DNA from: Gloeophyllum trabeum ATCC 11539
Lineage: Eukaryota > Basidiomycota > Agaricomycetes > Gloeophyllales > Gloeophyllaceae
Assembly: GCF_000344685.1 (NCBI RefSeq)
Contig: NW_006920422.1
Span: forward strand, 626,320 to 640,527
Length of the DNA stretch: 14,208 nucleotides
Direction of reading: 5' to 3'
Both the position numbers and the translations under genes were made by a program. This document shows positions 1 to 8,760 of the stretch, piece by piece; within the stretch, counting starts at the first letter, position 1; every line of letters starts with the position of its first letter. The notes under the pieces are model-generated. The model was not told where the DNA came from. It made no database searches and saw only the letters and a program-made list of their open reading frames with translations.

Positions 1-332
1 CGCGAGGGGTACGACGGAGGTGAGCTCGTCATTACGGTTGCACTGTCGCAGTATTTGAGCAGCCTGCAGCGGTAAAAAAATTCTGGTGAGTGATCATCGT
101 ACCTGTAGTTCAAGATCTGGATTGACAGGTGTCCTCAGCCTTTGATTTTTGCGACGACAGCAGCCCTCATCGTAAATCTCGGCTGTGTGGCGTCGATATT
201 GGGTGTAGTACCAGTACTAGTACTACTAGTATTGCTAGGCGGTGAGTGGTTTCACCAGTCCCACTTTGTGCTCAGCCAATCTTACTTACTTGCCTTCTCT
301 CTGATACAGCTTTTGTCCATTCCCTGTGGTAG
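1..332 (+). CDS. 3' end of an unrecognised membrane protein gene (partial)
   Basis: The gene runs in from the left edge. The frame starting at base 1 is open for 24 codons, and it is the only frame open across the first 75 bases. Proposed exons are 1-71, 129-241 and 310-332, joined by introns 72-128 (donor GTAAAA, acceptor ACAG) and 242-309 (donor GTGAGT, pyrimidine-rich tail, acceptor ACAG). The joined frame stays open and stops at TAG 330-332. The middle exon encodes a long hydrophobic run from about base 148, rich in Val, Leu, Ile and Ala with the core VVPVLVLLVLLGG. It reads as a transmembrane helix or hydrophobic C-terminal tail, followed by only seven residues (AFVHSLW). Without splicing of the second intron the frame would end at 345 instead. 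A GTGAGC at base 20 leaves the first exon boundary uncertain. The family is not recognised, and the splice model is inferred from signals only. Confidence 0.4.
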
Positions 333-978
333 TACGAGCTGGTAGAGCAAGATCGAGGATGATCTTGTCGGTGGCGTTGTTACTGTATTTAGATATTGGA
401 TGCACATATACGGATGTTATGTAATCAATCTGATCGTCCGAATCTCGTCGCCCCGTGAACCGTAGGCTATTCTAAGACAGTCAACGTAGCTTACGGTCCC
501 AAGCCCGTGATACCCAATCTATCCCCCACCAAGATGTTTAAGGCGAGAACGTCTCGCCTATGAATCTTCAGGTACAGCTTGGCCAGTAATATCAGGTGTG
601 GATACTTTGAGACATGGGAACATTCTTGCAGCTATCTACTGGCTAGACAACAAAGGTATCTCAGTCTGTAGATAGTTCGTGACAACTTGGTCATCCAGGC
701 GCCTATCCACAGGTGGGATAAAGTGCAGCAAACGCAGTGAGTATGGGTTTTCAGGGACTAAGAGTGTGACACACTGTGACAATGACTTGGAGTGTGACAC
801 GGGAGAGCCTGCCGAGGGTCATCCCGGCATGTTCCGCACCATCCATCTCGCCCTAAATGGGTACATATCGCCATATGTGCACCGTTTTCTGTCGGATTGA
901 CTGAGTTTCTCAACAAAATTAATTCAAGCATTGTAAATGTGCTCTCATATGTGCCTGATCGGGCTAAAAATAGCTCAA
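333..978. other. Intergenic DNA, no gene supported
   Basis: No open frame with a credible start or splice context was found. The stretch just after 332 is AT-rich and is probably the 3' UTR of the upstream gene. Further on there is a perfect short hairpin (541-559) and an 11-bp direct repeat, GAGTGTGACAC, at 762-772 and 790-800. A 73-codon frame at 679-900 does not start with ATG and resembles no family I know. Confidence 0.5.
541..559. repeat. Perfect 8-bp inverted repeat, 3-nt loop
   Basis: AGGCGAGA, then ACG, then TCTCGCCT: the two 8-base arms are exact reverse complements, with a three-base loop. The hairpin lies about 210 bp downstream of the proposed stop codon at 332. It could form in a transcript or be a two-fold protein site. 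There is no evidence for function. Confidence 0.6.
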
Positions 979-1096
979 ATTATGGGTTATGGACCCTCCA
1001 GGAGGTTATGGGTTATGGGTTATCAGGGAGTTATGGGTTTTTGGTACTGATTTACTATCTACCAAGTCAGTGGATGCCAAAATGCTATGGGTTATG
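979..1096 (+). repeat. Cluster of degenerate GGGTTAT heptamers
   Basis: Copies and partial copies of GGGTTAT occur at about 980-993, 1004-1023 (nearly three units in a row), 1030-1039 and 1085-1096, separated by unrelated bases. The unit differs from the telomere repeat TTAGGG by one inserted T. It is best read as a decayed short tandem repeat. It abuts the CpG-poor block that follows. Confidence 0.6.
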
Positions 1097-1140
1097 AGAA
1101 GTATGAGTTAAGAGGGACTCGACTGTAGTCAATATTGAGT

Positions 1141-1800
1141 ACTTGAGGCCTGAGGATCAAATTGCAAACATAAGGTATTGCAATGTACCTTCTCTCCCCA
1201 TTCACCCATATGACTTGGTGCGTAAAGTGCATTGAGTCTTCCACCATCCCCAGACCACAGTGAAATATAAGGACTGCTCAACAACTGCTGGCCATCCCAG
1301 ACCCCAAAAGGGACTCACTGTATGAGGTTGCTAACAGTTTGCTCAGGAGGTACTTAGCAATTGTCTTCTTGGGATGAGATGAGAGGTCAGACTTTCAGTC
1401 TTTCACAGCACCTGGAAAAATACCTGCCACAAAGTCATAAATGTAGCAGGAAGTGAATATCAGTGATGAAGCCCAGAGTTCTGCCAGCTTGATATCATCT
1501 ATGAAAAGTATGTACTTGTGAAGTCCATCATGGCAGGAAGCGCAATCCAGGTCGTCCGCCACAATTTGAATCATCATCCAACCTGGCACGAATCAATGCT
1601 CCTGATGGGAAGTTAATCACTGGCACCGTCAACACAAGTCATGCTCAGACTTCCATTCACAGCTGTGCCAGAAGTGGACCTCAAATATGTTGGGCATGGT
1701 AGAACTAAAATAGTTCTCTTCAAAGCACCCAGCAGCGGAAGGGATGTCATGAAATAATGGTCCAAGAGCACCGTACCAGCCTCATGCTTCTGGGAGGCAA
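1141..1800. mobile_element. CpG-depleted block, probable relic of a methylated repeat
   Basis: Reading base by base, I count only about eight CG dinucleotides in these 660 bases, and one between 1141 and 1500. By contrast, 1861-2100 alone has about 21. TG and CA steps are abundant. This is the pattern left when cytosine methylation at CpG decays over time, which in basidiomycetes mainly affects transposons and other repeats. No terminal repeats, target-site duplication or transposase or reverse-transcriptase motif was found. The longest frame (64 codons, minus strand 1395-1589) opens on GTG and matches nothing I know. The type is an inference from composition, and the edges are approximate. 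Confidence 0.3.
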
Positions 1801-2609
1801 CTGCAGCACATCATCATCTGGGTGCGGGTACAATCCCACCACCCAGGGACGGTCTCCACTATAGTCGGCACGCAACGATGACTATTGATTTGAGTTCAGT
1901 GTCGCTGACAGTGGACTAGTTGACCAGTGGGCTGGCGTATCTCGGCGGACAGTCCCGTGACGTGCAGCGCTTGTCTACAGGGTAGATCGCAGCGGGGAAG
2001 CCGCTACCGAACCGAGTTTGAAGGCTTGAACAGTTATTGTAGCTATTCAAGACGCGACTAGTGTCCTCATCACGAGGCGGAAATAGGTCGACGATTGCTC
2101 TGGGTCATAACCACATGTGTGTGCCGTGCATAGCGACCAAAGAGCGATCGTTGTTCTATAGGCGAGCGCCGAATGAGTCGATAACCTCCATCCGTATTAA
2201 CTGATGAGAACAGGTAGCGCCCTCATGATTCGCAGAGATCCATATAACTCACTTGCCGTACATGTATTTATAACAACGGCCGGGTGTGCCTAGCACTGGC
2301 AGCAACATCGCCGAGATTGTTCACGTTACCTAGGGCGTTCGATGGGGGTGGCTCGGAGAATAGGAGCGAACCCGGAGTACAGTAATGAGTGCGGTCATAA
2401 CGATGGGCGGGGCTCTTTCGATAAGATATTGGAGAGACCGGATAGTAAGGCCGGTGGGGGATGGTCTCACGATCACCGTCCGCCTCATGCTACCAATGTC
2501 GCATCGATAGCGTCAGGCAAACGAGGACCGCGCAGACCGGCCGACGGCCGTCAACAGGACGCTAGGCTGGAGTATATAAACAAGAGGAGAGGTAAACGGC
2601 GCAGGGTTG
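1801..2609. other. Gene-free CpG-rich DNA
   Basis: CpG frequency rises sharply compared with the block to the left. One ATG-initiated frame (2342-2713, 123 codons, rich in Arg, Gly and Asp) is present, but its composition is that of random GC-rich sequence and no motif is visible. A TATATAAA lies at 2573-2580, 30 bp before an ATG at 2610. No gene is supported here. Confidence 0.4.
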
Positions 2610-3353
2610 ATGAGCGAATCAACTATCGCGATGTTCACTGTGCGTCATATATGCCATATAAACTTCAACAACCTCAAATTAGAGTGCATCAGCCCCGGCC
2701 GCGGCTCCGATAGACCCCTTCGGATACTGGCCATCCCATCGAACAGCAAGTCAAAGTGGAGACCTACAACATCCCAGCATCGAAAAACTTTTTGGCCGTG
2801 CGTGAGCAGCGCGATTCTTACACCAAGGTGCGGATCCTAGGCGGACGAATGTGTAACAAAAGTAGCAGTCCCAGCTCACAGACGCGGTCGCCAAGAACCG
2901 AGTAAGGGCAGCAGAGGACAGATGGGCCAGAGTTACGGCAGATGATCCGTTGATATGTCTGTCCCATTCCGTGACATATGAATTGAAGGGGCCGCAGGGG
3001 ACAAACTCTGTCTAGAGTTGTTCCCATAGGCTAACGGGGCCGGAAATCGAGCGCTCCCATCCTATACTCACCTCCACCAAATGGCCGGCAGAGGCTTGAC
3101 GAGACCGGTCTTCGGTGAAGCTGGACAAGTTTCGGCTCCTCTTGGGCCAGAGAAGCAAGTCTGGAAGGTCTGAAGTGGCCGCCTACGGCTGTAGAAAGCG
3201 AATATGCGCTGTTAGAAGAGAAGTAAAGGCAGCTGAAGCGAAAGGTGAAGCCTCTCCTTCCGATGAGATGCATGCAAAATTTAAATATCGAATATCGACC
3301 GAGAAGGCGACCGGCCAATCCCGAGAGTGCCTTGAGACCGAATTTGCATGACC
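2610..3353 (+). pseudogene. Weak coding-like stretches, possibly a decayed gene
   Basis: Three plus-strand segments look mildly protein-like but do not join into one model. One is an ATG frame at 2610-2840 (76 aa). The second is a different frame, about 2711 to 2906, carrying VKVETYNIPASKNFLAVREQ and then ending at a stop. The third is a Lys/Glu-rich frame from 3100 to 3351 (contains EVKAAEAKGEASPSDEM). No domain was recognised, and no splice sites convincingly connect them. This could be an eroded gene, an unusual gene with introns I cannot place, or chance. It ends about 15 bp before the ERG6 promoter elements. Confidence 0.15.
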
Positions 3354-3366
3354 TGATTTTTTCGTT

Positions 3367-3388
3367 ATTGGTTAAATCCTTTTAAATA
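3367..3388 (+). promoter_or_regulatory. ERG6 core promoter: reversed CCAAT box and TATA-like element
   Basis: ATTGG (the reverse of CCAAT) lies at 3367-3371 and TTTTAAATA at 3380-3388. A pyrimidine-rich stretch from about 3395 to 3450 follows, which is common around fungal transcription starts. The spacing to the proposed 5' UTR and to the ATG at 3629 suits transcription toward ERG6. I did not see a clear SREBP-type sterol response element. The call rests on motifs only. Confidence 0.4.
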
Positions 3389-3451
3389 GCCCGCTCATTC
3401 ATCCCGCCGCTCCCTCAACACCCCCCCTTCCTTTCTTACGCCTTCATTCCT

Positions 3452-3622
3452 GTGAGTATATGTTTGTTTTTTCCTCTTTTTATGATGCAAACTATTCTGC
3501 AAAATCGTCGACACGCCTTGCGCACCATGGGATTCTTCCTTCGGGAACCATTCAAGTCTCTGAACTTGTTCTCGTCTACCAACCGTTATTGAACAGGGGA
3601 CTGACCATATCATAGTCAACAG
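3452..3622 (+). other. Probable 5' UTR intron of ERG6
   Basis: A strong donor, GTGAGTATATG, begins at 3452 after the pyrimidine-rich leader. An acceptor, AACAG, ends at 3622, with a branch-like CTGAC at 3601-3605. Removing these 171 bases leaves GTCAAA directly before the start codon. An alternative acceptor ends at 3596. The interval contains an ATG (3484) and several stops, so it is not coding; splicing it out would also remove that upstream start codon. Confidence 0.5.
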
Positions 3623-3628
3623 GTCAAA

Positions 3629-4898
3629 ATGTCCAACGGCACTGTCGCAGTTCAGTCCAACGGTGATGGACGTGTCGGCAAGCGCATCGAAAACTACACT
3701 GCCTTTTGGCAGAAGGACATGAAGAAGGAGGACAAGGTGGACACCGAGAACCGTCTCGAGAACTACACCGACGTCGTGAATGGTGCGTCCCCACTCCCTG
3801 CGTCCTTACGTAACATAACCTCTAGCCCATGTAGGCTACTACGATGGCGCGACCGAGCTGTACGAGTATGGCTGGGCCCGCTCCTTCCACTTCTCGCGCT
3901 TCTACAAGGGCGAGGCCTTCGCTGCCTCGCTCGCGCGCCACGAGCACTACCTCGCTTCGCAGATGGTCCTGCGCCCCGGCATGCGCGTGCTGGACGTTGG
4001 CTGCGGTGTCGGCGGGCCAGCGCGCGAGATCGCCCGCTTCGCGGACGTGCACGTCGTCGGCCTCAATAACAACGACTTCCAGATCCAGCGTGCCCGCCGC
4101 TACACGAAGGAGGCCGATCTCGAAGGCCAGGTCGAGTTCGTCAAGGGCGACTTTATGAAGCTCGCTGAGCAGTTTGGGCCGAACTCGTTTGATGCCGGTA
4201 CGTAATCCCCGATCACTGGAATGCAAGGATGCTGATCTCCCCTTTACAGTATATGCCATCGAAGCCACTGTCCACGCCCCTACATGGGAAGGCGTCTACG
4301 GCGAAATCTTCAAGGTTCTCAAGCCCGGAGGAGTGGTACGTGCCTAACTCCGTTCGCTTGTCCCGTAACCCACTCTCCCTCGCAGTTCGGTGTCTACGAA
4401 TGGTGCATGACCGACTCCTGGGACCCCTCGATCCCGTCGCACAAGGAGCTCGCGCACGAGATCGAGTTCGGCAACGGCATCCCCGAGATGCGCCCCATCC
4501 GCCTTGCGCGCCAGGCGATCCAGACCGTTGGCTTCGAGATCTTGCATGAGGAGGACCTCGCTGACCGTCCCGACGAGGTGCCCTGGTACTACCCGCTCGA
4601 GGGCGACATCCGCAAGGCGCAGACTGCGTGGGACTATTTCACCGTCTGGCGCATGAGCTGGTCGGGCAAGCTCGTCACGCACAATTTCATGCGCATCGCC
4701 GAGTTCTTGGGCTTCCTGCCCAAGGGGACGTACGAGGTCGGTGAGAGTTTGAAGGTGGCGGGAGATGCGCTCGTGAAGGGCGGCAAGATGAAGGTGCGTC
4801 GTCCTTGTCATGTGTCATAATCCCGCGCTTATATGTTGTACCTGCAGCTGTTCACGCCGATGTACCTCGTCGTCGCGAAGAAGCCCGCACAAGATTGA
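3629..4898 (+). CDS. ERG6: Sterol 24-C-methyltransferase (ERG6)
   Basis: Transfers a methyl group from S-adenosylmethionine to C-24 of the sterol side chain in ergosterol synthesis. Yeast uses zymosterol; many filamentous fungi use lanosterol. The enzyme acts at the ER and lipid droplets. Exons are 3629-3782, 3835-4197, 4250-4335, 4386-4793 and 4848-4898; the introns are 50-54 nt, all GT-AG. They splice to 353 aa, near the usual family length (yeast about 380). Visible landmarks are the sterol-methyltransferase signature YEYGW (61-65) followed by SFHF, SAM-binding motif [16 protein letters not shown] (104-118), IEATVHAP (176-183), KPGGV (197-201) and an aromatic-rich C-terminal sterol-methyltransferase domain ending [13 protein letters not shown]. 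The start is the first ATG after the leader and gives the usual hydrophilic N-terminus with RIENYTAFW. No key residue is missing. The gene converges with P450-A, and their stop codons are 390 bp apart. Confidence 0.96.
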
Positions 4899-4911
4899 GC
4901 AAAGATTGAGC
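4891..4911 (+). repeat. 10-bp tandem duplication across the ERG6 stop codon
   Basis: AAGATTGAGC occurs at 4891-4900 and again at 4902-4911, separated by one A. The first copy contains the ERG6 stop codon TGA (4896-4898). It looks like a small slippage duplication. It leaves the protein end unchanged. Confidence 0.7.
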
Positions 4912-5288
4912 GTCCTACTTCGTCACCTTCCGGCTCGGGTTTACTGGGGGACTTTCTGAGCTTAGATAGTCAAGTTAGATACCACTAATATTAATTCTCT
5001 GTTTCATCTGTACTACGATCTGCTCGCTGTATATACCATGCACACATATCCCGGAACTGAATATCCTCAGTTCGCGAAGTTTCAGTTGTTATGGAAGGGT
5101 TAGCTTGCTCGCAGAGGCAAATCTGCTTTCTCTCCTCCCAGACACAGTATTGTCGACGTCGTGCTTGTAATCCAACATGGTATGTCCTGCAATATCCATA
5201 CAAGCAAAATGTCCTCGAGCTAAGGCTGTGTCATAACAATATACCTCCCTACTGATACAAACTAGGACTACGCATACATATCTGGTCT
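4899..5288. other. Convergent intergenic region, ERG6 and P450-A
   Basis: This 390-bp stretch must hold the 3' UTRs of both converging genes. It is AT-richer than the flanking exons, for example around 4970-5000. No AATAAA was seen on either strand, which is common in fungal genes. Open frames here are short and lack family resemblance. Confidence 0.5.
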
Positions 5289-7648
5289 TCACACCCGCTT
5301 CTTGAAGACCAACGGAACCCGAATAGGCCTGTATCAACATCAGCACGAGAGTTCAGGGCATGTGACGAGAAAAGAGAAAACGCACGTCAACGTCAGCCCA
5401 GGCCTATTCGCCAACAAGCGCTCGCGGCGCTGCTCGAACGACTCGGCGGCGAACTGCGGCTCCTCCTTAACTTCGATCTTGTACTTGGAGATGAGCATCG
5501 TGAGGATCGCGATGCCCTCCGTCTCGAAGAAGCGCCGGCCGATGCATGCGCGGGCGCCTGCATAGGTTGGTTGTTGGGTAAGGAGGGTAACGGGGAACGG
5601 GAGGAAAGGGGGGCGAAGCGTACCTGCGCTGAAAGGCAAGAACGCGTCGCGCGGCCAGTCCTTGTCGAGGAACCGCGCGGGCTTGAACTCGTTCGGCTCG
5701 TCCCAGTACCTCGCTACAATACAATGATTCCCCATTCCGCCAATCAATCCGGTTAGAAACAGGGAAGGGGACCTACGGTTATAGTGGAGCGCGGGCGTGT
5801 CGATGACGATGTCCGTGCCCTGTGGGACAGGGATGACCTTCTTCTCGCCGGCGAGGTTGGACACCGTCAGCGTGGTGTCCTCCGCGCACTGTTTCGGGAT
5901 ACCGGTCACGGGCGGGTAGAGGCGCAGGGTCTCGTAGAATACGCTGTTGCCAGCGTACATTTAGGCTGAGGTTTAGGTAAGTTGATAGGGGGGAGGGAGC
6001 TTACGCCATCGAGTGGGTGAACAGGTTCATCTCCTCGTACGTCTGAATCCATATTCCACGAATTAGTAATTGCCTATTGTTTAGATTGGAAAGATGCAGC
6101 CAGGACGGACCGGCATTCGACCATCGGGAATGATGCTCTTGATGTGCTGGTACAGTATCTCCTGCTGGTCCTGGTACAGCGCGAGCAGACCAAACGTGTA
6201 GCACAACGTATGCGCCGTAGTCTATCACATTACACGTTGGCTCAACCGACAGAGGCTTCTGGCCCTGGCGAAACGCACCTCGTGACCTGCCACCAGGAAG
6301 ATGAATATGTTACCGAGCAGCTCCTCGTCTGCGAGCTTCGCCTCGCCATCGGAGGTATCCTCGCTCGCGTCCAGCAGGCTGCTGAACAGATCATACCGCT
6401 CCTCCTTCTTCTCGCTGTTCCGCCGCGAGCGAATCATCTCGAGCATATATAACTACTTAGCGCGCCGGTCAACTCTTCCCCTGACAAGGAGGGCAAGAAG
6501 GGACGCACGCGGAGCTCCTCAAACGCGATCTGCACGTTCCTGAACCGCTGCGTCCAGCCCATTGCCCACTTTGGCACGACGAGCTTGATGAATACGTCCG
6601 ACGAGACGATGTGCAGCGCGTCCTTGAACGTCATGCGATGCCCCGGCGGGAGCTTGAGGTCGTCGTTCCACGAGATCCGCCGGCCAAAGCCCGCGACACC
6701 GATGACGAATAGGGCGATCTACGAGTTTGGTAAACATTGAGCGTGAAGTGGAGTGAAGTGAGTTAGTGGACGTTAGGAGAGGGAACGTACAGGCAGGGTG
6801 ATGTCGACGCAGTGGTCGACGGCGATCTCGTCCTTCCACCGCCAGACATTCTCGAACATGTCCATCATGATGCGGCATGTTTCGTCCCACACGAGTTTGT
6901 TGTTTCTCTGCATGATTGAGAATGTCATTATTCTGGTCGCTAGCGAAGAGATGTAGACCCTAGACGAACCTCGGAGAAGGACGGCGCCGTGATCTTGCGG
7001 TAGCGCTTCCACTCGTCGCCTTCGGATGCGACAATATTCTTGCCGAAGAATGTGAGCACGCCGTACTGTTTGACGGGCTTTGGGAAACGCGCGCGGGAGG
7101 AGACGACTTCCTGCGAAGGCGTACGGACGTGTCAATACATAATCGCGTGGAAGCCGAGGGGGAAATACGAACTTTGATAGTGGCTGCGCCTGCGAGGCGG
7201 TAGCCCACGCGAAGTCGCGGCCATACGGAAACCTGCGTACATGGGCGTACTTGATACACGTAATCCAGGAGGCTCTTTGGAGGGAAATGCTTACAGCTGA
7301 ATACGCATCCCAGCCGAACCTCCTATGATCTATTCGGTGTGTTCATTGATAAGCTTCCAAGTATGCCTTTCAGACCTCCACTGACCCTCGTATTTCCGCT
7401 TCATAAGATGGTTCCGCCCAGGCGAGATACCAGAGATGGATGGAAGGAAATTTCCCGCTGTCGATGAACCGCTGAAGAACGTACGATACCCTGGGTGGTC
7501 ACTGTGCCACCCATGAGAACAGAGAAAGCAGATAAATGCAATAAAGCACACACCCGATGCTCTTCACTCCCCTCCTCAACTCCATGTACTTTTGCAAGCC
7601 ATACAGCAGAACCGCGGAGAACACAATAAACAGGCCATTTGAAATCAT
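5289..7648 (-). CDS. Cytochrome P450 monooxygenase, tandem copy A
   Basis: Membrane-anchored P450 that would insert one oxygen atom into an organic substrate at the ER, with electrons from P450 reductase. The substrate is unknown. Exons in transcript order: 7648-7554, 7501-7386, 7329-7295, 7232-7173, 7110-6970, 6907-6791, 6718-6509, 6452-6279, 6221-6111, 6042-6005, 5943-5777, 5713-5624, 5557-5386, 5328-5289. The 13 introns are 52-72 nt, all GT-AG. The product is 521 aa, full length for the family. It has an N-terminal hydrophobic anchor (about 5-18), helix-C WKRYR (136-140), I-helix AGHETT (313-318), K-helix ETLR (370-373), a PARF variant of PERF (433-436) and heme loop FSAGARACIG with ligand Cys456. 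The start ATG gives the anchor and matches the paralog exactly. The last exon encodes a basic tail, VFKKRV. The CYP family was not assigned. It is about 80% identical to copy B and lacks two of B's introns. Confidence 0.95.
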
Positions 7649-8337
7649 CTTTGCTAGTGAACGCCCTCGGGCGGACAATCACAAGGATGTTGGGGGAGCG
7701 GAAGCAAGGACGATGAGACATAGCAAAAGTTATTCCAGCAACGAGCGTGGGGGAAACTGGGTCAAAGGTCGTTCTTGCGTCACATCCAGTGAGTAATCCT
7801 AAGTACCGGAAGCAATTTCGCAGCCGTTGGAGCCATTCCGAATCCGCGCATTTTCCCTTACTAATAAACACCCCCGTGCGGGACGTTACTCCTCGGGACA
7901 ACGTCCAACGTCCAACCTCGCTGAGGTCGCCCAATAACGACAAGTCTGGGATAGCTTGCCCATATTGATACTGTATGTCAGGAGCTGTTCTCATAATATT
8001 AATAGTATCAGCTGCGTTTACCTGGATGATATATCAGTCCCACGATGCCTCCTGATCCGACCAAGAGTACTGTCGAGTCTACAGAAATGGCAAGAGTATT
8101 GCGCGCGTTGCGTAGAAGTACTAGGATCTAGGCGAGAGATCAAAAAGACCCGTTCACGAGCGGCTAGTAGGCCACAAGAAGGTTCAGTGCGCTGATCAGC
8201 ATTATACCATCATCGCGTCTATCAGAATCTTGCTTTTAGCAGTTCAATGTCCTTTGAAGTGAGTCAGCTTCGGGTATTGGGGTGGCCATGACTCTGCCCT
8301 CATATCTACCGCAGCACGCCCACCGAGTCGTCCCGTT
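7649..8337. other. Upstream region of P450-A, no gene seen
   Basis: This interval lies 5' of P450-A on the minus strand and should contain its promoter. On that strand a TTTATTAG TATA-like run occurs at about 7861-7868, roughly 215 bp before the start codon. A cluster of GACGTT/AACGTC words sits at 7881-7913. A long minus-strand frame (7401-7994) overlaps here, but it is mostly the shadow of P450-A exons in another frame. There was no other coding signal. Confidence 0.4.
7881..7913. repeat. Inverted and direct GGACGTT/AACGTCC repeats
   Basis: GGACGTT at 7881-7887 is matched by its reverse complement AACGTCC at 7900-7906, and the latter is repeated head-to-tail at 7907-7913. It lies about 235-265 bp upstream of the P450-A start. 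It could be a binding site for a dimeric regulator, but equally could be chance. I saw no equivalent upstream of P450-B. Confidence 0.35.
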
Positions 8338-8700
8338 CTACAACTCTTGAACGAGTCTCATGACTTTGCTCGCTACCTCGCCGGCTGTTCGTGAGTATGG
8401 AAGTATAGCAAGACGACATGCCAGCCGTGCCTCATAAGCCACGAGGCGCCACGATATCATGACCGCTAGCTGAAGGAGGCGTTCAAGGCCAGGGTTTGTT
8501 AAGTCGGAGCGGGCAACGACCCATACTATGTGGCAAGAGCGGGTGATATCATGTATGCGCTGATATGCCCTGACGATGATCATCATTGTGTTGTAATATG
8601 AAACGATCGAGTCTACGAAAGCTGCCCTGACTGGAGTGGTATCGATGCGAGCCATACGAAGGGAAGTGGTAGATAACGTCTTGCAGACAGAGGCGGACAT
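8338..8700 (-). CDS. Possible small hypothetical protein (120 aa)
   Basis: An ATG-initiated frame of 120 codons runs from 8700 down to a TAG at 8338-8340. It lies between the two P450 genes on the same strand and begins 60 bp past the P450-B stop codon. The middle is moderately hydrophobic (IVSYYNTMMIIVRAY, then LLQLAVMISWRLV) with scattered Arg, and there is no clear signal peptide. No family is recognised, no intron is needed, and no promoter is evident in the short gap. An open frame of this length can arise by chance in a 14-kb window, so this is a weak call. It could also be part of the P450-B 3' UTR. Confidence 0.22.
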   Translation of the reverse strand: MSASVCKTLSTTSLRMARIDTTPVRAAFVDSIVSYYNTMMIIVRAYQRIHDITRSCHIVWVVARSDLTNPGLERLLQLAVMISWRLVAYEARLACRLAILPYSRTAGEVASKVMRLVQEL

Positions 8701-8760
8701 GTGTCCATTCCTACAGTGGCTTCGGCTATCGAGATCCTCGACATACTGATTACATGGCCT

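Noticed and set aside
213..224. 12-bp palindrome AGTACTAGTACT, with a similar word near 11589-11600
   Set aside because: The first lies in a Val/Leu codon run of the putative membrane helix, and the similarity between the two places is short enough to be chance.
1395..1589. 64-codon minus-strand frame in the CpG-poor block
   Set aside because: Starts on GTG directly after a stop, has no motif, and the block is better explained as decayed repeat DNA.
2342..2713. 123-codon ATG frame on the + strand
   Set aside because: Arg/Gly/Asp-rich composition typical of GC-rich non-coding DNA; no motif, no splice context and no match to any family I know.
3822..4268. 148-codon minus-strand frame opposite ERG6
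   Set aside because: Antisense shadow of ERG6 exon 2, a common effect of high third-position GC.
4344..4811. 155-codon minus-strand frame opposite ERG6
   Set aside because: Antisense shadow of ERG6 exon 4.
7401..7994. 197-codon minus-strand frame
   Set aside because: It overlaps P450-A exons 1 and 2 in a different frame. The P450 reading gives the membrane anchor and matches the paralog exon for exon.
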